A stretch of 64,000 nt of DNA from CAWATZ01 sp963784995 (lineage in GTDB: Bacteria > Planctomycetota > Planctomycetia > Gemmatales > Gemmataceae). The stretch is from the NCBI GenBank assembly GCA_963784995.1, contig CAWATZ010000003.1, positions 620,001-684,000 on the forward strand, written 5' to 3'. Shown piece after piece: positions 44,872 to 52,127 of this stretch (the stretch's first letter is position 1; each line of letters starts with the position of its first letter). The notes under the pieces were generated by a model. It was given only the letters and a program-made list of their open reading frames with translations. It was not told the origin of the DNA and ran no database searches. The position numbers and the translations under genes were made by a program.

Positions 44872-45300
44872 CGAACGGCTCCTTCTCAATGACGGTCTCG
44901 AAGGTGAGCCGGGCCCCTTCCTGTTCCTGGTCCACGCGGGCCAGCAACAGCCCCTCGGGCGTCTGAAAGACGCTCTGGCCCGGGCCATCCGGGCAGCGCA
45001 CGGCACAGCGGCGCTCGTCCCGGTCCTGAAGCACGGGCCCCAGCATCCGGCCGATGCGATGGCATTCGGCATCGCAGACCTCGTGCCAGGGAAGGAGGGT
45101 CCAGCAGCGCCGCACCAGACACAGCAGCGGCTCGTCTTCCAGCTCGTGAACTTCCAGCACCCCGCGCCCAGCAGCCGGCGCCACCCGGTGGGCGACCGCC
45201 ACAGCGCATAGCCGGCCGGCTCCCCCGTGTCCGCGGCGAGGATCTCGCGCCGACCCGAAGCAGCAACCGGATGCACCAGCAGCGCGGCATGCTCCAGCAT
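44834..45300 (-). CDS. Hypothetical protein (frameshifted)
   Basis: The N-terminal frame (MLEHAALLVHPVAASGRREI ... GWRRLLGAG) and the C-terminal frame (VLEVHELEDEPLLCLVRR ... FVKMLLLGAVLLG) join if one G is added to the run GCGGGG near 45163. The repaired protein has about 156 residues, is cytosolic or weakly membrane-associated, and has two tryptophan/cysteine-rich strands (CLVRRCWTLLPWHEVCDAE). The strand-rich layout recalls LURP/scramblase-like domains, which I cannot confirm. An ATG at 45333 is an alternative start. Homopolymer loss suggests a sequencing error. Confidence 0.6.
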
Positions 45301-45558
45301 GGTCCTTACCTGGCCCTCCCATTTGGGAGTCATTGTACCAAGTCGCGACCTTGCTACTGAATCCTGTCCGATTCCATTGGCGATTGATGCCATAGTGTCA
45401 TTTTTGCGCGATTCCGCGCACCGATTCACGCGGGTGTAAAACAGTGCGAACCGGGAGGAGAATTTCCCTTTCCAACGGTTGCTCGCTTGCTGCTTGTAAG
45501 CTAGGTTTGGCTCAACGGACGAGAAACAGAGGCATCCCATTTGAAAGGCAACGAAGCG

Positions 45559-45738
45559 ATGAGCCCCATCAATACCTGTATCGCCGCCCTGGCGGTGGCG
45601 ATCATCTTTTACATCTACCGCGGCTACGTCCACGTGCTGGCACGCAAACAGCGCACCCTGCGGCAGCGGGTGGCCTACTTGCTGTGGGTGGCCGCCGAAA
45701 GGGCGGCCGACCGCAACAAAACCATCACGGTGAGCTGA
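45559..45738 (+). CDS. Small membrane protein
   Basis: The product has 59 residues: one transmembrane helix (CIAALAVAIIFYIYRGYV) and a basic cytosolic tail (LARKQRTLRQRVAYLLW, then ERAADRNK). A weak purine-rich stretch precedes the ATG. The family is unknown. It is followed by two hairpins, the second with a T-tract, which supports a separate short transcript. Confidence 0.5.
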   Translation: MSPINTCIAALAVAIIFYIYRGYVHVLARKQRTLRQRVAYLLWVAAERAADRNKTITVS

Positions 45739-45864
45739 GGCGGTTGACGCTCCGGCATTCCTGAACTATGGTTGCGGTGAAGAGGCTGGGAATGGAGTCA
45801 CGCAGCCCCTTCGCACTCCCCCGCTCGATTCCTCCCCGTAATCCCCCCAGCGCTTCTTTTTATT

Positions 45865-45891
45865 CCGGCAGGCTGCTCGGTAGCCTGCCGG
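45865..45891. terminator. 10-bp perfect hairpin
   Basis: CCGGCAGGCT (45865-45874) pairs with AGCCTGCCGG (45882-45891) with a 7-nt loop. It lies in the spacer after the small membrane protein gene and has no T-tract. Confidence 0.45.
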
Positions 45892-45927
45892 CGACTGCTC
45901 CCTCGGGAGCGGCATCCTCCACCGAGA

Positions 45928-45973
45928 CAGAGGTTCCCACAGGCGTTCGGCGCGGTGGGGCCTCTGTTTTTTT
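45928..45973 (+). terminator. Intrinsic terminator
   Basis: CAGAGG-tt-CCCAC pairs with GTGGG-g-CCTCTG, followed by seven T residues (45967-45973). It is oriented for the plus strand and would end the small membrane protein transcript before the convergent gene at 45991. Confidence 0.7.
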
Positions 45974-45990
45974 GTTCCCACCCGATTCCC

Positions 45991-47352
45991 TCACTGTCCG
46001 TGCGGGTTGCGTTTCCACGCCAGCAGCAGCCAGCCGTTGTCCGCCTTGCCCTGATCTGCTTCCAGGGTGCCGATCTTCTTCAAATCGCCAGTTGGTTTGA
46101 TGTCCAGGTCATACTCCGTCTCCAGGTTGCGTTGGAAGAGAGCGATCAGGGCATTCCTTTCGACAATGTTGAATCCCCCGCCCGTTCGTTTCGAGAAGCC
46201 TGGTTCAAACTGGATCGCTTCGATCATTCCCACCCGAACCATGCGGAGCCCATTGGGTGTCCTCGACAGTTGATAAGTGACAGTCGTCTCCCAGTCCCTC
46301 TTTACGACAATGGGTTTTTGTTTCACCTCCCGTTTGAACTGGGTGGTTCGGAAAGTCAGTTTGATCAACCGGTCGCGAAACGAGGCCCTGATCGGATCCT
46401 GGGTGGCAAAGACGACAGCATCCTTGCTCTCGCTCGGCTTTGTCTCTTCGTCGAGCAGGCCCAGGTCTTTCATGTCTTGCTCGATGCTCGCAGGCGTGTG
46501 TTCTTTCCCGTCGCTGTACAACCGGCTGGCCATGGTGTTGATCAACGATTCGTGAATCCGGATCGACCCCGCCGGCACTCCCTGAACGGGCAGCGGCGCG
46601 GCGATTGTCGGCGGTTGGTTCTCCTCGACTAGCCGCATGGCGACAATCAGCTGGTCGCTGGTCGTGCGGAACTGCAGCGGCTTGCCCAGCACGTTCCTCT
46701 TCCGCAGCCGTTCCAGCCGGTCCAGGAACTCCTTGTTCTGCTTGGCCAGTTCCTTGCCCGACTCCCGGTCCAGATTGTCAACGAACTTGACGCCGCCCTT
46801 GGAATCGCCTTCTTCACGGGCCTTCTCCTTGTCGCGCTCATACCCCCGGTAGGCGAGCGGCCGGATGATGGCCCCGATCAGCCCCTTGGGTTTGACGTGG
46901 ATGTCATCCAGTTTGGTGTTGGTTCGCACGGCAACGTAGGCAGGGTCCCAGGAAATCCCGTCACAGGTAAGCCAGACCGGCTTGCGGCCATGAAAAAAGG
47001 TCCAGTTGGAGTTGAATGCGACCACCGGACCTTTGCTTCCGGTCGTCTGGCTGTCGAACCGGGTTCGGATCACCATTTCCAACAGGGCCTTCCGGTCATC
47101 CGGGATGAACTCCACCCCCGAGACCGTATAGGCAATGCCGTGCCCATCCACCTTGGCGCCCAGGATGACCTCATCGACCGGCTCCGGGGAGACCCGCGTT
47201 TCGGTGGCCACGGCATTGGCCAGGTCGCAGTTCAGGTCCACGATCAGGTTCATCGGCACCTTGCCGCCGCCTCCTTCCTCCGCCGGACCAGCGAGAACGA
47301 ACAGGCCGCTTACCAGCGGTGCCGCGAGGAGCAAACGCAAGAACCGGACCAT
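45991..47352 (-). CDS. Exported protein, unknown function
   Basis: The 453-residue protein has a signal peptide (about residues 1-22, LLLAAPLVSGLFVLAGPAE). A beta-rich N-terminal region follows (MNLIVDLNCDLANAV, FIPDDRKALLEMVIRTRF, FNSNWTFFHGRKPVWL). The middle helix is rich in lysine and glutamate (ELAKQNKEFLDRLERLRKRNV), and a second beta region starts TTSDQLIVAMRLVEENQPP. It resembles large planctomycete secreted proteins with no assigned role. It lies downstream of another exported gene on the same strand, 309 nt away, with an inverted repeat between. Confidence 0.7.
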   Translation of the reverse strand: MVRFLRLLLAAPLVSGLFVLAGPAEEGGGGKVPMNLIVDLNCDLANAVATETRVSPEPVDEVILGAKVDGHGIAYTVSGVEFIPDDRKALLEMVIRTRFDSQTTGSKGPVVAFNSNWTFFHGRKPVWLTCDGISWDPAYVAVRTNTKLDDIHVKPKGLIGAIIRPLAYRGYERDKEKAREEGDSKGGVKFVDNLDRESGKELAKQNKEFLDRLERLRKRNVLGKPLQFRTTSDQLIVAMRLVEENQPPTIAAPLPVQGVPAGSIRIHESLINTMASRLYSDGKEHTPASIEQDMKDLGLLDEETKPSESKDAVVFATQDPIRASFRDRLIKLTFRTTQFKREVKQKPIVVKRDWETTVTYQLSRTPNGLRMVRVGMIEAIQFEPGFSKRTGGGFNIVERNALIALFQRNLETEYDLDIKPTGDLKKIGTLEADQGKADNGWLLLAWKRNPHGQ

Positions 47353-47532
47353 CCGCGAAACCCTCTTGAAGTGTGTCGAAGCGACTGTGTTGAGTGGTCT
47401 ACTCTTTCTTTACCACTCGCTGGTCCGGAAAGCGGACAGGAAAGAGGATCCGCGCCAGGAAACTCTGGCCTTGACAGGCCAGTCCTGCGCTTTGGGTGAG
47501 TTGTTGCAGCTGCGTGGGAAGGGAGGGACACG

Positions 47533-47611
47533 AATGGCGAGCGGCGCGGCGTCAGCCCGCCGGTGCCGGTGCGGCCGACACCGGCGGGCTGACGCCGCGC
47601 CGCTCGCCATT
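47533..47611. repeat. Perfect 33-nt inverted repeat, same family as 2341
   Basis: Arms 47533-47565 and 47579-47611 are perfectly complementary with a 13-nt loop. The core matches the element at 2341-2408 over about 28 nt, 45 kb away. It lies between two exported-protein genes on the minus strand, in a 309-nt spacer that is otherwise unremarkable. Confidence 0.9.
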
Positions 47612-47661
47612 GCTTCCGAACCCTGTAAAACCTGTGGCTGCAGGGTTTGGTCCGCTGGCTC

Positions 47662-49470
47662 TCAGTTTCCTTTTCGGGGATAGAAGCCGATGATTTCCCA
47701 GCCATCGGGCGTGGTCCGGGTGAAGTTGCCGCCCGTGCCCAGGTGGTGGCTGATCTTGCTGTACTCCGGCAGCAGTTCCCCCTTGAGCTTGAGCTGGCCT
47801 TCCTCAACCAGACCCAGCAGAAGGTCCGCGGTAACCGAGCCGGCATCCTTGAGGGTATTGCGGCGAATCATTTCGTAAATGACCCGCAGGGCGCTGCTCA
47901 GGTTGACGAACTGCTGGGCCACCACTTTGCTGCCGCCCAGCCGGGCCACTTCCCGGGTGAACCGCTGATAGTCCTCCTGCTTGTGCAACCAGAGAGGTGC
48001 ATCCTTGGCGCGCTCCCGACGCAGGACTGCTTCCAGCAGATCGACGTTGCTCGACAGGTAGAGGTAATCGTGGGTCACCGCGACCGCATGATCGGGGATG
48101 GATTGCGTTTCTTGCTCCTCGGCCCCTGGCGCCTTGCGCATGCTGGCCGTCTCCCAGATCGTATAGCGATCCTGGAAGGTGCGTTTCTTCAGCCGCGAAT
48201 CGCCGTCGTAAAAGCGAAACACGGCATCCTCGACGATCTTGCGGTTCTTGACCGGAATGGCGACCAGAAAGCAATTGCTTTTCTTGGTGGTCGGCAGCGT
48301 GCTGGCGGAGAGGAGCACGACCCGATTCCCTAGCTGGGCAAGCAATTCCTCACGCAGGTCGAGCTTGATCTTGGGGTCCTGCTTGATGTCCTGCACCGTC
48401 TGCTCGAACGTCCCTTCCTCGCCGTCGATCAGCACCTGATCGTAGATTGGCCCCAGCCCGTCGAAGGACTTGCGGAGGTCAATGCAGACGGTCGTGTACG
48501 CGGACAGGGGGGCACAGACCCAGCACGGGGGCACGAAGTCGTCGCTCTCGACAAACTGGAAGATCGCCATCCCCTTGCGGTGCGGTTTGGGAGCGCAGGC
48601 GGCAGCTCGATAGAAGAAGTCGTAATTGTTGCTGTCGAAGCTGAAAAAGCCGCCGATCCCCTTGAAGGCATCCAGGCCGGCTTTTTTCAGTTCATTCATG
48701 AGATCGTCTTCCTTCTTCCCCCTGGAACTGCTCCGGTTCAGGTCGTTCAGGCCGAACGGATCGAAGAAGAACCGAACCTGGACCTTCTCACCGGCCTGCG
48801 GCCTGGTCCGAGCAGCGATCGACTTGAAGGCAGGCAGGTCGGCCAGGCTGTTGCCGGGAGCGCCTGCCCAGCGCTGCAGGACCCCTTCAATCAGGGAAAC
48901 ACTGCTGGCCACGATCAGCAGGTCCTCCTTGACGCAGTGGACGCGCACCTGGCCCCTGTTGTTTTCCTGGGCCGGCTTTTCCTGAATGAACAGGCGCACC
49001 TCGTTGGTCGTTTCGATGGACTCGCTCCCGCCAGCTTCTTTCAGCCGGCGGCTGCGCTCGTGCAGGACCTCCGCCAGTCGTTTGTCCTTACCGGTGACGT
49101 TGAGCAGCAGGATCTCGCCCCGCTGGCCTCTGCCAGCCTCGACCGTGGCCCAGGCCGCCTCGCCGCCGCACAGCTGGCTCAGATCGTCCAGGGTGAAGCC
49201 GAGGAAGGTAATGCCCTGCGCCTTCAGGGTCTGGTTCGACAGGTCCTGGGTGAACTCCTTCATGAGCGGATCGTTGAGCAGTTTGCCGAATTGTGTTTCC
49301 TGAAAGCTGGCACGCATTTGCTCAACGTTGGGAGAAGCAAAGAACTCCCGCGTCGTGATGGGCAGCAGCTGTTCCGGGGGTGGGGCGGCACGCGCCCCTG
49401 CCGAATGGCCCAGGCTAACCAGGGCAGCGAACAGACCGGCCAGTCGGAGCATCCTGTGCAATCGGATCAT
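47662..49470 (-). CDS. Large exported protein, planctomycete family of unknown function
   Basis: The 602-residue protein has a signal peptide (MIRLHRMLRLAGLFAALVSLGHSAGARA). The body includes FTQDLSNQTLKAQGITFLGFTLDDL, repeated alternating strands (RGEILLLNVTGKDKRLAEVL; DLLIVASSVSLIEGVLQRW; LYLSSNVDLLEAVLRRE) and a C-terminal FTRTTPDGWEIIGFYP. The repeated LIVAS/LYLSSN pattern resembles a DUF3352-like architecture, which also shows two related halves. The start ATG lies inside a short duplicated segment (49434-49560), so the 5' end has been partly duplicated. Confidence 0.7.
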   Translation of the reverse strand: MIRLHRMLRLAGLFAALVSLGHSAGARAAPPPEQLLPITTREFFASPNVEQMRASFQETQFGKLLNDPLMKEFTQDLSNQTLKAQGITFLGFTLDDLSQLCGGEAAWATVEAGRGQRGEILLLNVTGKDKRLAEVLHERSRRLKEAGGSESIETTNEVRLFIQEKPAQENNRGQVRVHCVKEDLLIVASSVSLIEGVLQRWAGAPGNSLADLPAFKSIAARTRPQAGEKVQVRFFFDPFGLNDLNRSSSRGKKEDDLMNELKKAGLDAFKGIGGFFSFDSNNYDFFYRAAACAPKPHRKGMAIFQFVESDDFVPPCWVCAPLSAYTTVCIDLRKSFDGLGPIYDQVLIDGEEGTFEQTVQDIKQDPKIKLDLREELLAQLGNRVVLLSASTLPTTKKSNCFLVAIPVKNRKIVEDAVFRFYDGDSRLKKRTFQDRYTIWETASMRKAPGAEEQETQSIPDHAVAVTHDYLYLSSNVDLLEAVLRRERAKDAPLWLHKQEDYQRFTREVARLGGSKVVAQQFVNLSSALRVIYEMIRRNTLKDAGSVTADLLLGLVEEGQLKLKGELLPEYSKISHHLGTGGNFTRTTPDGWEIIGFYPRKGN

Positions 49471-49560
49471 TGGAATCAACCCTCGATTTGAGATACTCAA
49501 AATCCTAAGCAAACAGACCGACCGGTCGGAGTATCCTGTGCAAGCGGATCATTAGGAATC
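49434..49560. repeat. Short duplication of the gene start
   Basis: About 44 nt around the start codon (GACCGGCCAGTCGGAGCATC... from 49434) recur about 81 nt further on from 49515 with a few changes. The upstream copy would encode IRLHRILRPVG, a near copy of the true N-terminus, but it is not followed by an open frame. Confidence 0.7.
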
Positions 49561-49641
49561 CTTTCCACTCTCAGCGCGATGCAGAAATGGTGCCAGACGC
49601 ATCCATCGTCCCTGCGCGTGCTATCTATACGATCCGCCGCG

Positions 49642-49696
49642 AAAAAAAAAGTCCGCATTCAAGCACGATCTTGAAACCCGTGCTTGAATGCGGACT
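49642..49696 (-). terminator. Strong intrinsic terminator of the GGY-rich gene
   Basis: An 18-bp perfect stem (49650-49667 with 49679-49696) is followed on the minus strand by nine T residues (complement of 49642-49650). It lies 22 nt after the stop codon of the glycine/tyrosine-rich protein gene. Confidence 0.88.
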
Positions 49697-49718
49697 GCTC
49701 TGTTTTGTCGGCATTTCC

Positions 49719-50333
49719 TTACCGGCCTGCCCCTTGACCCCCTGCCATTCCCTTGGCGGGAGCGGCCGCGTTCGCTGCCGGGGTCACGTAGGGCGAAACG
49801 TAGGGGTAGACCACGTTGCCGGCCCCTCCACCATACCCGCCATATCCGCCGTACCCACCATACCCGCCATATCCACCATACCCGCCGTACCCACCATACC
49901 CGCCGTAGCCACCGGAGTAACCCAGGCCATAGGAGGAGGTTAAATAGGGGTTGTAGTAATTGGAATAGGACGAGTAAGGATAGCCCACGAAGGGGTAGCG
50001 GTAAAAACCGGCATTGGAGTAGGGGTAACCCATGCTGTTGTACACGGAGTACGGGACGCGCGGGTAGGGGCTTCCCACACCGTACAGGTTGTAAGGCGAG
50101 CCATACACGTGCTGCTGGCGAATGACTCCCATCACGTTGGCGTTGATTTGCGCCGCGCTGACACCGGTGTTGAGGTACGGATGCGGGTACGTGTTAGGGC
50201 GCATCGGCATCATCGGCCGGTAGTGGAAAGCATGGGCCTCCCCAGGCATGATCGCCCAGAAAAGAACTGCGCTGCCGAGGATTGCTGCCCAGTACGATTG
50301 TCGCCATCGAAAAGACTGACTGAAGTGCCCCAT
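49719..50333 (-). CDS. Secreted glycine/tyrosine-rich repeat protein
   Basis: The 204-residue protein has a signal peptide (about residues 8-35, SYWAAILGSAVLFWAIMPGEAHA). Mid-chain it is rich in Y, P and N (SPYPRVPYSVYNSMGYPYSN). Then comes a run of at least eight GGY tripeptides near residues 140-168, and a low-complexity tail ends it. Such sequences occur in adhesive or matrix proteins; function is not determined. The ATG has GGGAGG 5 nt upstream, and the gene ends in a strong terminator, so it is monocistronic and perhaps highly expressed. Confidence 0.72.
   Translation of the reverse strand: MGHFSQSFRWRQSYWAAILGSAVLFWAIMPGEAHAFHYRPMMPMRPNTYPHPYLNTGVSAAQINANVMGVIRQQHVYGSPYNLYGVGSPYPRVPYSVYNSMGYPYSNAGFYRYPFVGYPYSSYSNYYNPYLTSSYGLGYSGGYGGYGGYGGYGGYGGYGGYGGYGGYGGGAGNVVYPYVSPYVTPAANAAAPAKGMAGGQGAGR
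49830..49912 (-). repeat. 9-nt tandem repeat coding for GGY
   Basis: About nine copies of a 9-nt unit (ccacc/cgcc-ATAC/GTAC variants on the plus strand) encode the GGY run. Copy number is likely to vary between strains through slippage. Confidence 0.8.
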
Positions 50334-50859
50334 GGCTGCCTCCCATGACCTCTCGGAAGCGAGAGGATCGAAAAAGGGAACAGGCGCGCTCACGTTGTCC
50401 ACCTTGACTCTCTATAGACATTTTTCCCGTAATCCCTGCTCCCGTCAAGGGCCGTTCCTTCCGCCCCCTGTCCATTTTCCTTCCGTCCGGCACGTTCGCC
50501 ACAACCATGCAGCTGCGATTCATCGTCAACCTCGATCCGCTCAGGGCCCTTCGCGACTTTGTCTCGGGGGCGCCCCGCCGTCTTCTCGGCACAAATCCCC
50601 TATTTGCCGCGTTTTCCGAGCAAGTGCCGGAAGAGGTCAGCCACCAGGGCGGCAGCTTCCTGGCGGAACCGGCAAATTCGTTACAATCAGCGCAATCGGC
50701 ACTCCAGACAAGAAAAATCTGAGAGGGCTGTCTGGGCGATTGGACCGGGATCGTTTTTTCATTCTGGGGCGGTTTATAATGTGCGAGAGCTTGCTGGGTT
50801 GCATCCCTGGCCAGCGCCCGACAGGCTTCACCGAAGATCACCGGTCGAGGACTAGCCCC
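50334..50859. other. 526-nt divergent spacer
   Basis: This spacer between the GGY-rich gene and clpS holds no convincing gene. A TATAAT at 50775-50780, preceded by a T-rich stretch, is a possible clpS promoter element. I see no other motif. Confidence 0.4.
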
Positions 50860-51186
50860 ATGAGCCAGTTCCACGCCAATCCTCCTGAGATCCCTCACCT
50901 GCCCAAGCAACACCCCTCGCCGGAGGCACCTCTGCCGGCGAAACGATGTCATCGGTTGCCTCAGTTCAAAGTCATTCTCCTTTCGGACAATTCAACCGAC
51001 CTGATGTACATCGTTCGCAGCGTCATGGAACTGACCCGCTTCCCCCGCGCTGAAGCGACTCACAAGATGTGGGAAGCCCATCACAATGGCCGCTCCGTGC
51101 TGCTGAAGACCTACCTGGAGCGGGCCGAGCTGTTCGTCGAGCAGTTTGGCAATCGGGGCCTGAACGTGACCCTTGAGCCGGCCTGA
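50860..51186 (+). CDS. clpS: ATP-dependent Clp protease adaptor ClpS
   Basis: The 108-residue protein delivers N-degron substrates to ClpA or ClpC. The core has FKVILLSDNSTDLMYIVRSVMELTRFPRAEATHKMWEAHHNGRSVL, with the conserved N/D substrate-pocket region and the histidine-rich helix, and ends with ERAELFVEQFGNRGLNVTLEP. Helix sequence EAHHNGR is a ClpS hallmark. The first 35 residues are a flexible proline-rich tail. It stands alone; no clp ATPase gene is adjacent. A 13-bp hairpin follows. Confidence 0.9.
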   Translation: MSQFHANPPEIPHLPKQHPSPEAPLPAKRCHRLPQFKVILLSDNSTDLMYIVRSVMELTRFPRAEATHKMWEAHHNGRSVLLKTYLERAELFVEQFGNRGLNVTLEPA

Positions 51187-51218
51187 GCTGGGTTTCCGGA
51201 CCTGGTTCTCGGCTTCAT

Positions 51219-51260
51219 CAACCCGACGTGGGGGATCACCGGATCCGCCACGTCGGGTTG
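51219..51260 (+). terminator. 13-bp hairpin after clpS
   Basis: CAACCCGACGTGG (51219-51231) pairs perfectly with 51248-51260. It is 32 nt after the stop codon. No long T-tract follows. Confidence 0.55.
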
Positions 51261-51282
51261 CTTACTTGCGGGGTGGGTCGTG

Positions 51283-51424
51283 CTCCCCTCTCCCCTTGTG
51301 GGAGAGGGTTTGGGGGTGAGGGTTTCTCTTTGATTCATCGTTTCGCGCTGGGCCGGGTGAGTGCGAAACGATAAATCGGAAGAACCCCTCACCTCCAACC
51401 CCTCTCCGCTGGGGAGAGGGGGAG
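51283..51424. repeat. Nested composite inverted repeat
   Basis: Outer arms (51283-51325 and 51383-51424, CCCCTCTCCCC-rich) enclose an inner inverted repeat (51332-51348 with 51361-51377, two G-T type mismatches). The inner repeat belongs to the GATTyATCGTTTCGCGC family of 14358 and 21627. One element appears to have inserted into another. It fills the spacer between clpS and the sigma factor gene. Confidence 0.82.
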
Positions 51425-51511
51425 TCATTTCGCGGCGATTGTCGCTAGAATAGAATGGACCCTGGAAATCCCTCGGGAGAGTTGGTTGCGGAGCCTGGGC
51501 AAGGCGGTAAC

Positions 51512-52108
51512 ATGGGACAATCACTGACAACCCGGGCCAGCTTGCTGATCCGGCTGGGCAATCCGCGAGATCGGGCGGCCTGGCAGCAGTTCGTGGAGCT
51601 GTACGGCAGCCTGGTGTACGGCTTTGCCCGCCGGCGGGGTCTTCAGGACGCCGACGCCGCCGACCTGACCCAGGAGGTGTTCGCCGCCGTCGCCCAGACG
51701 GTGGGCCGGTTCCGTTACGATGCCCGCAAAGGCTCCTTCCGCGGCTGGCTCTATGGAGTCACGCGCCACAAGATCGCCCGCTTTTTGCAGGCCGCCCGGC
51801 GGCAGCCGATCGGCACCGGCGACGAGGACGCCCAGGATCTGCTCAACGAGCAGCCCAGCGCGGAACCGGACCTCGAAGCCGTCTGGGAGCAGGATTTCCA
51901 GCAGCAGCTGTTCCGCCTGGCGGCCAGCCAGATCCAGGACAGCTTCACCCCGACCACCTGGCAGGCCTTCTGGCGGACCGCCGTCGAGGGCGAGTCCCCG
52001 GCCAGCGTCGCTCAGGCGCTGGGGATGTCCGTGGGCGCCACGTACGTGGCTCGCAGTCGGGTGCTGGCCCGACTTACCGAGCAGATCCAGCAGATGCAAG
52101 CCGAATGA
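51512..52108 (+). CDS. ECF-type RNA polymerase sigma factor
   Basis: This 198-residue sigma factor has region 2 in TTRASLLIRLGNPRDRAAWQQFVELYGSLVYGFARRRGL and DAADLTQEVFAAVAQTVGRF (the latter around residues 50-69), and region 4 in PTTWQAFWRTAVEGESPASVAQALGMSVGATYVARSRVLARL. The LGNPRDRAAWQQF opening is frequent among planctomycete ECF factors linked to kinases. The downstream gene, 19 nt away, is a Ser/Thr kinase with an N-terminal zinc finger, the usual partner arrangement. The ATG at 51512 fits the family; one at 51455 is possible. Confidence 0.9.
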   Translation: MGQSLTTRASLLIRLGNPRDRAAWQQFVELYGSLVYGFARRRGLQDADAADLTQEVFAAVAQTVGRFRYDARKGSFRGWLYGVTRHKIARFLQAARRQPIGTGDEDAQDLLNEQPSAEPDLEAVWEQDFQQQLFRLAASQIQDSFTPTTWQAFWRTAVEGESPASVAQALGMSVGATYVARSRVLARLTEQIQQMQAE

Positions 52109-52127
52109 TCCCACCGAGGTTTCCTTC

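Noticed and set aside
50507..50855. Small open frames in the spacer before clpS
   Set aside because: They overlap each other, lack ribosome-binding sites and have arginine/proline-rich composition typical of chance frames.
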